Positions 1 to 5,131 of a stretch of 11,083 bases of DNA are shown here, piece after piece. The DNA comes from Candidatus Intestinimonas stercorigallinarum. GTDB taxonomy: Bacteria; Bacillota; Clostridia; Oscillospirales; Oscillospiraceae. The stretch's first letter is position 1. Each line of letters begins with the position of its first letter. Location: positions 1-11,083 of the forward strand of contig DXDV01000277.1 of NCBI GenBank assembly GCA_019115345.1, in the 5' to 3' direction. The position numbers and the translations under genes were made by a program. The notes beneath the pieces were generated by a model that was not told the origin of the DNA, made no database searches, and was given only the letters and a program-made list of their open reading frames with translations.

Positions 1-335
1 GCGGGGGCGCAGCCCGCCAGGATGGCGTTCACCTTCTCGGAGAACTCCACCCACTCCTTCTTCTGTTCCTCCAGGGCCTTGAGGCCCTTTCTGGTGATCC
101 GGTAGTACTTCCGGGTCCGGCCGGTGTCGGCCTCCTTGGTGTAGGACTTCACCGCCCCCTCCTTTTCCAGGCCGTGGAGGATGGGGTAGAGGGTCCCCTC
201 CTTCAAGGTGAAGGTGTGGTCGCTCCGCGCGTCCAGCTCGGCGATCATCTCGTAGCCGTACTTGTCGCCGGTGGAGAGCAGGGAGAGGACCAGCAGGGTG
301 GTGCTGCCCGAGAGCAGGTTCTTGTCCGCCTTCAT
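1..335 (-). CDS. PadR-family transcriptional repressor (3' end beyond window)
   Basis: Cytoplasmic DNA-binding regulator. 111 codons are visible, from an ATG at 335 to the window edge, with no stop yet. The start is set by AAGGAG (345-350), 9 nt upstream. The protein shows the PadR winged-helix pattern: an N-terminal helix ending KYGYEMIAEL (residues 25-34), then the hallmark LKEGTLYPILHGLEKEG (44-60), the wing basic stretch GRTRKYYRIT (72-81) and a C-terminal amphipathic helix (about 84-107) used for dimerisation. Small PadR proteins are about 105-115 aa, so only a few residues are probably missing. Its promoter carries two tandem dyads, which suggests autorepression. Partner genes, often membrane proteins of the same operon in Clostridia, would lie to the left, outside the window. 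The family is clear; the inducer and targets cannot be read from sequence. Confidence 0.93.
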   Translation of the reverse strand, partial: MKADKNLLSGSTTLLVLSLLSTGDKYGYEMIAELDARSDHTFTLKEGTLYPILHGLEKEGAVKSYTKEADTGRTRKYYRITRKGLKALEEQKKEWVEFSEKVNAILAGCAP

Positions 336-366
336 GGAATGTCGCTCCTTTCTCGCAAGATGGATG

Positions 367-416
367 ATACCTCGGCTTTCTAGGTATAGTATACCTCGGG
401 AAACTAGGTATGTCAA
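367..416 (-). promoter_or_regulatory. padR promoter with two tandem operator dyads
   Basis: Read on the minus strand, TTGACA (411-416) and TATACT (388-393) are separated by 17 nt, a near-perfect sigma-A promoter. Over it lie two identical-format dyads, ATACCT-N9-AGGTAT at 367-387 and 391-411, with centres 24 bp apart. The downstream half of one and the upstream half of the next also make a perfect AGGTATA-G-TATACCT palindrome (382-396) over the -10. PadR proteins commonly bind dyads at their own promoter, so autorepression is likely. The protein-site pairing is inferred. Confidence 0.82.
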
Positions 417-436
417 GCGGATCAAAGGCGCAGCCG

Positions 437-465
437 TTGACGCGGACGCCCGGCGGGGGTACAAT
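437..465 (+). promoter_or_regulatory. Sigma-A promoter entering the hairpin-repeat region
   Basis: TTGACG (437-442), a 17-nt spacer and TACAAT (460-465) make a good sigma-A promoter, divergent from the padR promoter. The -10 hexamer is the first six bases of the left 50-bp direct repeat. Predicted initiation near 472 would start the RNA almost exactly at the first hairpin. The transcript would run through the repeat unit toward the ketopantoate-reductase-like gene, giving a leader of roughly 340 nt. The second repeat copy has the same TACAAT (719-724) but no good -35 hexamer 17 nt upstream. Confidence 0.6.
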
Positions 466-768
466 AATGTCTGCCGAATCAACCGCCAAGCGGTTGATTC
501 GCGCGGCAAGGGCCGCGCAATTCCATAAAACGGCTCATAGGAGCCGCTTTTATGGAATTCAGCCATTGTTGCAATGCGTATTTCCACTGGTGCGTTTCAA
601 CGCACCAGTGGAAGGTGCAAGATTTTTGGGCGATTCCTCCCAAATTTTGCACTTGAACAAAGCCGTTTGGCCTTGAAAGCCTTGGCTTTCAAGGTTTTCG
701 GCTTTGTTCAGTACGCATTACAATAATGTCTGCCGAATCAACCGCCAAGCGGTTGATTCGCGCGGCAA
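460..768 (+). repeat. Multi-hairpin element bounded by 50-bp direct repeats
   Basis: Two identical 50-bp copies (460-509 and 719-768) lie exactly 259 bp apart. Each contains an 11-bp perfect hairpin with a CAA loop (476-500; 735-759). Between them lie consecutive hairpins: 501-518 (7 bp, AAGG loop); 519-559 (12 bp A/T-rich stem plus 6 bp); 582-613 (15 bp perfect); about 612-654 (imperfect); and 655-709 (two stacked perfect 11-bp stems). The last three are enclosed by a long-range stem, 565-580 with 712-724, forming a closed multi-branch junction. No credible coding sequence lies here. The form suggests a non-coding mobile or dispersed repeat, or a structured RNA; the function is unknown. Confidence 0.8.
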
Positions 769-811
769 AGACGCGGGAACGGCCGCCGTTTGGCGGAGAG
801 AGGAGAGAAGC

Positions 812-1750
812 ATGGTGGAGATCAAGCGGGCGGTGCTCATCGGCCTGGGGGCTATGGGCTGCTTTTTTGCCCCGGGACTGCAAAGGGCTCTGGGGGACGG
901 CTTTCAGGTGATGGCCGGAGGCGAGCGGAAGGAGCGGCTGGAGCAGGGGGTCGTCATCAACGGGGCGCATTACCGCTTCCCCATCGTGGAGCCGGGGGAG
1001 GAGACCGGACCGGCGGACCTGGTGATTGTGGCCGTGAAGGACTACGCCCTCAAAGAGGCCCTGGAGCAGATCCGGCATCAGGTGGGGCCGGACACCATCC
1101 TGCTGCCGGTCCTCAACGGCCTGAGCTGCGCCCGACAGACGGGGGAGGTCTACGGCGGGGAGAAGGTGCTCTACGCCAGCATGTGGGTGGCCGCCTCCAT
1201 GGAGAACGGAGTGGGCCGTTTTGACACCGTCGAGGGGCATATCCGCTTCGGCGAGGCCAAAAACGAGACCTGGAGCGAGCGGGTGAAGGCCCTGGCGGCC
1301 CTCTTCGACCGGGCGGGCGTCCGCTACCGGGTGGAGCCCGACATGCTCCGGTGCCTGTGGGTGAAGTTTATGGGCAACGTCAGCGAGAATCTGCCCTGCG
1401 CCCTGCTGGGGGTGCCCTACGGGGCCTACCGGCCGGGGAGCGGCGCCGACGCCCTCCGGAAGGCCCTCATGGACGAGGTGGCGGCGGTGGCCAGGGCGGA
1501 AGCCGGGGTGGAGCTCACCGACGCCGACCGGGAGGCCCGGGACCGGGTGACCTACGGCCAGGAGGCATCCAACCGGCCCTCCACCCTCCAGGACCTGGAG
1601 CGGGGGAAAAAGACGGAGGTGGAGCTCTTCGCCGGCGCCATGGTGGAGCTGGGAAGGAAGCACGGCATCCCCACCCCGTACAGCGCCGCGATGCTCCACG
1701 GCATCCACGTGCAGGAGGAGAAGAACGCCGGGCGTATCCCCGGCCTGTGA
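812..1750 (+). CDS. Ketopantoate reductase family (ApbA/PanE) oxidoreductase
   Basis: 312 aa, predicted soluble NADPH-dependent reductase; true PanE enzymes convert 2-dehydropantoate to pantoate for coenzyme A synthesis. The start at 812 is chosen because AGGAG (801-805) sits 6 nt upstream; the open frame extends to 704 but only through repeat DNA. The N-terminal Rossmann motif GLGAMG is at 11-16. The NAD(P)-domain pattern VAVKDY (73-78) is followed by LNG (101-103), whose Asn matches the substrate-binding Asn of PanE. The C-terminal domain has CLWVKFMGN with the catalytic-type Lys185, PSTLQD with Ser257, and RGKKTEVE with Glu269, so the catalytic set appears intact. Length is normal for the family. 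No panB or panC neighbour is present and Clostridia often carry several PanE paralogues, so the exact substrate is uncertain and I give no gene symbol. Terminator at 1808-1848. Confidence 0.9.
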   Translation: MVEIKRAVLIGLGAMGCFFAPGLQRALGDGFQVMAGGERKERLEQGVVINGAHYRFPIVEPGEETGPADLVIVAVKDYALKEALEQIRHQVGPDTILLPVLNGLSCARQTGEVYGGEKVLYASMWVAASMENGVGRFDTVEGHIRFGEAKNETWSERVKALAALFDRAGVRYRVEPDMLRCLWVKFMGNVSENLPCALLGVPYGAYRPGSGADALRKALMDEVAAVARAEAGVELTDADREARDRVTYGQEASNRPSTLQDLERGKKTEVELFAGAMVELGRKHGIPTPYSAAMLHGIHVQEEKNAGRIPGL

Positions 1751-1807
1751 AAAAAGCGGGATGGCCTGCCGCAAACGAGGTTTTTTCGGAAATCACACCA
1801 TAAAAAA

Positions 1808-1848
1808 GGTGTCCCGGACCGCAGAATGGCGGTCCAGGACACCTTTTC
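1808..1848 (+). terminator. Rho-independent terminator after the reductase gene
   Basis: A 15-bp stem (1808-1822 with 1829-1843), one C/A mismatch, loop AGAATG, is followed by TTTT and preceded by A6, so it may act in both directions. An almost identical copy lies at 2074-2113. Confidence 0.8.
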
Positions 1849-2027
1849 AGTTTGTGGAAACACCTCCGTGAGACGGTAGCTGTGCCGCAGAGGAGCAGGG
1901 GAGCTCGAGGGGGCGGCAGCCCGCCTCGAATGGGATGACATCCCCCGCAGCCCTTGCAGGGCAAGGGTTGCGGCGAGCAAAGCGAGGACTTTTCCGCCCT
2001 GGAAAGGGCGGGAAAGTAACGGGATGC
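1844..2027 (+). repeat. Dispersed multi-hairpin repeat, copy A
   Basis: About 184 bp starting at the terminator T-run and ending GGGATGC. A very similar copy lies inverted at 9028-9203. Internal hairpins are visible near 1908-1929, at about 1951-1975 (GCAGCCCTTGC pairing with GCAAGGGTTGC) and at 1989-2016 (CTTTTCCGCCCT with AGGGCGGGAAAG). Compared with the 9028 copy it carries an extra CAAAGCGAG 9-mer, a short internal duplication. Orientation matches the upstream gene: the repeat follows that gene's terminator. Non-coding. Confidence 0.82.
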
Positions 2028-2070
2028 AGGCTGTCGAAAAAGTCCCATAAGGGACTTTTTCGACAGCCTG
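2027..2070. terminator. Perfect 20-bp hairpin, likely bidirectional terminator
   Basis: The arms 2027-2046 and 2051-2070 are perfect complements with an ATAA loop. The core GTCCC/GGGAC is flanked by A5 and T5, the format of a bidirectional Rho-independent terminator, and lies between convergent genes. For the minus-strand spoIIQ transcript it is the best candidate terminator. Confidence 0.7.
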
Positions 2071-2073
2071 AAA

Positions 2074-2113
2074 GGTGTCCCGGACCGCAGAATGGCGGTC
2101 CGGGACACCTTTT
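2074..2113 (+). terminator. Duplicated terminator hairpin
   Basis: A perfect 15-bp stem (2074-2088 with 2095-2109), loop AGAATG and a T4 tail. It is part of a 72-bp direct repeat: 1805-1876 and 2071-2142 differ at only two positions, and here the mismatch of the first copy is repaired. No plus-strand gene ends just before it, so it probably arrived with the repeat duplication. Confidence 0.72.
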
Positions 2114-2153
2114 CAGTTTGTGGAAACACCTCCGCGAGACGGCAGGCGTTCCG
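2110..2153 (+). repeat. Dispersed repeat, copy B (truncated)
   Basis: Only the first 44 or so bases of the repeat seen at 1844-2027 and 9028-9203 are present, starting TTTTCAGTTTGTGG. After 2142 it follows the 9028-copy version (GGCAG) rather than copy A. It stops within two bases of the spoIIQ stop codon (2155-2157). Confidence 0.7.
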
Positions 2154-2154
2154 C

Positions 2155-2901
2155 TCAGCTCTGTTCCGGCAGGTAGTTCAGGGGGTCCACGCTCTCCCCG
2201 TCCTTGCGCAGCTCCAGGTGGAGATGGGGGGCCTGGGCGCTCTCGGCGGCGGCGGTGGTGCCGGTGGCGCCGATGACCTGCCCCGCCTGGACCTGGTCTC
2301 CCGCCTCCACGGCGGGCGTGGCCGCCAGGTTGGCGTAGACGCTCTCCAGCCCGTCCCCGTGGACGATGGTGACGGTGGTGCCCATCAGGTCATCCTCCGC
2401 CACGCTGGACACGGTGCCGTCGGCCACCGCCATCACCTTGGTCCCCACAGGGGCGGAGATGTCGATGCCGGAGTGGGTCCGCCAGTCCCCCATGGTCTCG
2501 TCGTAGGCCAGCACCTCCAGGGACCAGTCGGCCACCACCTGGCCCCGGAGGGGCCAGACGAAGAAGTCGGCGGCCTGGGTGGGGGCGGGGGTGGACGCCG
2601 GCGTCTGGGCGGGGGTGGGAGCAGGCGACGGCGTTTCAGAAGAGGCGGGGACGGGGGTGGACGCGGCGGAAGGCCGGGGCGCCGCCGTCACCGACGGCTT
2701 GACCGCCTCCACGGCAGGCGTCACCGCCACCACCACCTGGGTGGGGGCGGACACCGGGGTATCCGTCCCCACCGGCTGCAGAGAGGAAAAGAGATAATAG
2801 CCCGAGATCCCTATGGCGGCGACGCACAGGGAGAGGACTATGTAGAATCCTCTGCCCTCCATGAAGTCGCCGATCCGCTCTAAGATCGGTTTCCGTTTCA
2901 T
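2155..2901 (-). CDS. spoIIQ: Stage II sporulation protein SpoIIQ (M23/LytM domain)
   Basis: 248 aa from the ATG at 2901, preferred over 2904 because GGAGG (2908-2912) is 6 nt from it. SpoIIQ is a forespore membrane protein whose LytM domain faces the intermembrane space and binds SpoIIIAH during engulfment. A basic N-terminus precedes one transmembrane helix (about 18-39). A Pro/Thr/Ala-rich linker (about 47-111) follows, then the LytM domain. The SpoIIQ-type pattern WRTHSGIDI (140-148) supplies His143 and Asp147, and HLHLEL gives His226 and His228. The His expected in the M23 motif Y-x-H is Asn191 (VYANLA), which suggests metal binding but weak or absent hydrolase activity. A sigma-F-type promoter lies upstream. 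A generic M23 peptidase is the alternative; promoter and pattern favour SpoIIQ. Confidence 0.83.
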   Translation of the reverse strand: MKRKPILERIGDFMEGRGFYIVLSLCVAAIGISGYYLFSSLQPVGTDTPVSAPTQVVVAVTPAVEAVKPSVTAAPRPSAASTPVPASSETPSPAPTPAQTPASTPAPTQAADFFVWPLRGQVVADWSLEVLAYDETMGDWRTHSGIDISAPVGTKVMAVADGTVSSVAEDDLMGTTVTIVHGDGLESVYANLAATPAVEAGDQVQAGQVIGATGTTAAAESAQAPHLHLELRKDGESVDPLNYLPEQS

Positions 2902-2907
2902 CATTGA

Positions 2908-2912
2908 CCTCC
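2908..2912 (-). promoter_or_regulatory. spoIIQ ribosome binding site
   Basis: GGAGG on the minus strand. Two consecutive ATG codons follow, 3 nt (2904) and 6 nt (2901) away; the spacing favours the second as the start. Confidence 0.7.
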
Positions 2913-2966
2913 ATCAAAATCAGCGTCAGGGAGCGCCCCGGGGCCCCGTGGGGAGCTCTCTGTGCC

Positions 2967-2996
2967 TATTGTGGCCCGCCGTACGCCCATTTATAC
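2967..2996 (-). promoter_or_regulatory. Sigma-F-type (forespore) promoter of spoIIQ
   Basis: On the minus strand GTATA (2992-2996), a 15-nt spacer and GGCCACAATA (2967-2976) match the Bacillus sigma-F pattern GYATA-N15-GGNNANAHTR at every defined position, as recalled. Predicted initiation near 2960 gives a leader of about 60 nt. The match independently supports the SpoIIQ call. Confidence 0.75.
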
Positions 2997-3029
2997 CCGC
3001 ATCTTCCAGTTTTTATTTTTGTGTGTCCC

Positions 3030-3083
3030 TTGACAGCGCATGCGGACAGGTCTATACTGTATATGTGATATATACACAGTATA
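3030..3083 (+). promoter_or_regulatory. Distal sigma-A promoter with 31-bp dyad operator
   Basis: TTGACA (3030-3035), 17 nt, TATACT (3053-3058): near-perfect consensus. An imperfect dyad starts at the -10: TATACTGT (3053-3060) pairs with ACAGTATA (3076-3083), and inside it GTATAT (3059-3064) pairs with ATATAC (3070-3075). A site covering -10 to about +18 would suit a repressor such as a GntR/YtrA- or PadR-type protein. No regulator gene sits beside it. Confidence 0.75.
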
Positions 3084-3244
3084 AACAATCCTGCCGCCGT
3101 CCCCATCCAACCGCGCTTTAAGAAAACTTTAATCTTTTCTTGCCGTTTCTCTATATGTTTGGATGCTATACTCAAAAATACAGGCGGAGCGGCGGCCGCG
3201 CCGGAATCGCCCGCAAAAGAATGGGGAACTCCACCAAGGAGCGA

Positions 3245-3273
3245 TTGACAGACGGCAGGGCGTCCACTATGAT
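3245..3273 (+). promoter_or_regulatory. Proximal sigma-A promoter of the exporter operon
   Basis: TTGACA (3245-3250), 17 nt, TATGAT (3268-3273). Predicted initiation near 3280 leaves a leader of about 168 nt before the adaptor start codon. Unlike the distal promoter I see no dyad over it, so it could give a basal level of expression. Confidence 0.7.
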
Positions 3274-3296
3274 GGTGATACAGCCTGTGTGGTATC

Positions 3297-3412
3297 GGCC
3301 CTTCGGCCGGGTCAGGGCGCCGCGCTGTCCGGCGCGGGCCTTCCCTTGCTCCCCGGCCGGCGCCGGAGCGGCCTCCGGCGCTTCTCCCGCGCGGCCCGGC
3401 CCATGGAGGGCC
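3297..3412 (+). other. GC-rich hairpin leader of the exporter operon
   Basis: Non-coding leader with several stems in a row: CGGCC/GGCCG near 3297-3309; CCGCGC (3320-3325) with GCGCGG (3332-3337); a perfect 9-bp stem, 3360-3368 with 3373-3381, loop CGGC; and GGCCC (3398-3402) with GGGCC (3408-3412). None is followed by a T-run, so they are not ordinary terminators. Frames open across the leader lack ribosome sites. The role is unknown; it may affect mRNA stability or translation. Confidence 0.45.
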
Positions 3413-3447
3413 CCGCCGCAGTCAGCCCATGAAAAGGAGTCACGCAT

Positions 3448-5127
3448 ATGGAAAGCACCGATCTCAAGCAGCCCGCGGCTGCCGCTCCGGAGCGGGAGGC
3501 CCAGGCCCCGTCCAAGCCCGTCAAAGTCCCCACGCCCCGCAAGAAGCGCAAGTGGCTCAAGCCCGTCATCCTGGTGGTGGTGGTCACCGTGCTTTTGGTC
3601 CTGATCTTCCGGAGCTGCGCCAACACCGGCGTGGACCTGAACGCCGGGATCTATCTGCCCAGCGTCGTCTCCACCCAGGAGCTGGTGGTGTCGGTCTCCG
3701 GCACCGGCGCCATCGAGCCCCTCCACTCCTACAAGGTCACCACCCTGGTGAAGGGCGAGGTGCTGGAGGCCCCCTTCGAGGAGGGCGAGACGGTACATAA
3801 GGGGGATCTCCTCTTCCGCATCGACGCCGCCGACGTGGAGACCTCCATCGAGCAGGCCCAGCTCTCCCTGGAGTCGGCCCAGCTCAACTACCGGCAGCTC
3901 CTCAAAAACCAGGAGGACAACCACAAGAACGCCACGGTGAAGGCCACCGCCACCGGCGTCATCACCGAGCTCTACGTGGACGAGGGGGATATGGTCGCAG
4001 CCGGCGCCCCCATCGCCGACATCCTGGACCGGGACAACATGAAGCTGAAGGTCCCCTTCCACGCCGCCGACGCCGCCGGCTTCTCGGTGGGCCAGAGCGC
4101 CGTGGTCACCGTGGACGGCACCATGGAGACCCTCCCCGGCGCCATTGACGCCATCGCCGCCACCGACTCGGTGGGCCCCGGCGGCACCCTGGTCCGGGAG
4201 GTGACCATCCTGGTCCGCAACCCCGGCGCCCTCAGCAACGCCTCCCGGGGAGCCGCCTCCGTGGGGACGGCCTCCAGCGCCGCCAGCGGGGCCTTTGCCT
4301 ACGGCGAGAGCAAGCAGGTGGTGGCCAAGACCTCCGGCGAGCTCATCAGCCTCACCGTGGAGGAGGGAGACCGGGTCACCGAGGATCAGGTCATCGGCGG
4401 CTTTGACGAGACCGACATGGAGACCCAGCTGGAGAGCGCCGCCATTCAGATCCGCAACGCCGAGCTCACCCTGAAAAACGCCCAGGACCGGCTGGAGGAC
4501 TATACCATCACCTCCACCATTGACGGCACCGTCATCGAGAAGAACTACGACGTGGGGGACACCCTGGACACCTCCAACACCAGCGCCACCGGCATCGCCT
4601 ACCCCGCCGTTATCTACGACATGTCGGCCCTCACCTTCGACATCAGCGTCAACGAGCTGGACATCAACCAGATCCAGGTGGGGCAGAGGGTGGAGATCAC
4701 CGCCGACGCCGTGGAGGGGGAGACCTTCTCCGGGGTGGTGGACAAGGTGAACATCAACGGCACCACCGTCAACGGCTCCACCAACTACCCCGTCACCGTC
4801 CTGGTGGAGGGCACCCCCGAGGCCCTCAAGCCGGGGATGAACGTCTCGGCCAAGATCATCGTGGAGGACGCCGGCAGCGTGCTGTGCGTACCGGCGGAGG
4901 CGGTGAACCGCGGGGCCGACAACACCAGCGTGGTGCTGGTGGCCGGGCCCGGCGCGTTGGATGAGAGCGGAAACGTGACCGACCCCTCCAAGCTGGAGGA
5001 GCGGGTGGTCACCCTGGGCCGGGGCAGCGACGAGTACGTGGAGATCCTCTCCGGCCTGGAGGAGGGCGAGACGGTCTATATCCACCAGTCCGCCGGCACC
5101 AACTTCATGTCCATGATGATGGGGTGA
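3448..5127 (+). CDS. MacA/HlyD-type efflux adaptor subunit with doubled core
   Basis: 559 aa membrane-anchored adaptor for the ABC exporter encoded next. AAGGAG (3434-3439) lies 8 nt before the start. A Pro/Lys-rich cytoplasmic tail (1-36) leads to one transmembrane helix (about 37-54); the rest is extracytoplasmic. Two successive lipoyl/barrel-sandwich plus helical-hairpin units are visible. Unit 1 (about 95-223) has VKGEVLEAPFEEGETVHKGD, a helical hairpin at about 128-155, then TATGVITELYVDEGDMV. Unit 2 (about 290-420) has SGELISLTVEEGDRVTEDQV, a hairpin at about 322-351, then STIDGTVIEKNYDVGDTL. Beta-barrel and membrane-proximal sections follow, ending ILSGLEEGETVYI. Typical MacA-like adaptors have one such unit in about 370-420 aa. 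A Ser/Ala-rich stretch (261-282) lies between the units. First gene of a four-gene operon. Confidence 0.9.
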   Translation: MESTDLKQPAAAAPEREAQAPSKPVKVPTPRKKRKWLKPVILVVVVTVLLVLIFRSCANTGVDLNAGIYLPSVVSTQELVVSVSGTGAIEPLHSYKVTTLVKGEVLEAPFEEGETVHKGDLLFRIDAADVETSIEQAQLSLESAQLNYRQLLKNQEDNHKNATVKATATGVITELYVDEGDMVAAGAPIADILDRDNMKLKVPFHAADAAGFSVGQSAVVTVDGTMETLPGAIDAIAATDSVGPGGTLVREVTILVRNPGALSNASRGAASVGTASSAASGAFAYGESKQVVAKTSGELISLTVEEGDRVTEDQVIGGFDETDMETQLESAAIQIRNAELTLKNAQDRLEDYTITSTIDGTVIEKNYDVGDTLDTSNTSATGIAYPAVIYDMSALTFDISVNELDINQIQVGQRVEITADAVEGETFSGVVDKVNINGTTVNGSTNYPVTVLVEGTPEALKPGMNVSAKIIVEDAGSVLCVPAEAVNRGADNTSVVLVAGPGALDESGNVTDPSKLEERVVTLGRGSDEYVEILSGLEEGETVYIHQSAGTNFMSMMMG

Positions 5128-5131
5128 TGAG

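Noticed and set aside
460..768. CRISPR array or integron attC site
   Set aside because: Only two direct copies 259 bp apart with no spacer series, no cas or integrase gene, and stems not in the attC layout.
704..811. Upstream extension of the reductase reading frame
   Set aside because: The extra 36 codons run through the right 50-bp repeat and have no family similarity; AGGAG at 801-805 fits the ATG at 812.
460..811. Known metabolite riboswitch ahead of the reductase gene
   Set aside because: I recognise no conserved aptamer core; the perfect independent hairpins look like repeats instead.
689..1774. 361-codon minus-strand frame opposite the reductase gene
   Set aside because: Antisense to an intact PanE-family protein; composition is low-complexity and the start lies in non-coding DNA beyond the gene end.
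2110..2154. Repeat copy B as part of the spoIIQ coding sequence
   Set aside because: The spoIIQ stop codon (2155-2157) lies just outside the repeat, so the repeat abuts but does not enter the gene.
2966..3175. 69-codon minus-strand frame with one hydrophobic stretch
   Set aside because: TTG start with no ribosome site; it covers a consensus plus-strand promoter and the sigma-F promoter.
3163..3432. Possible 89-codon leader gene before the adaptor
   Set aside because: No ribosome site, basic low-complexity translation, and it runs across the proximal promoter and leader hairpins.
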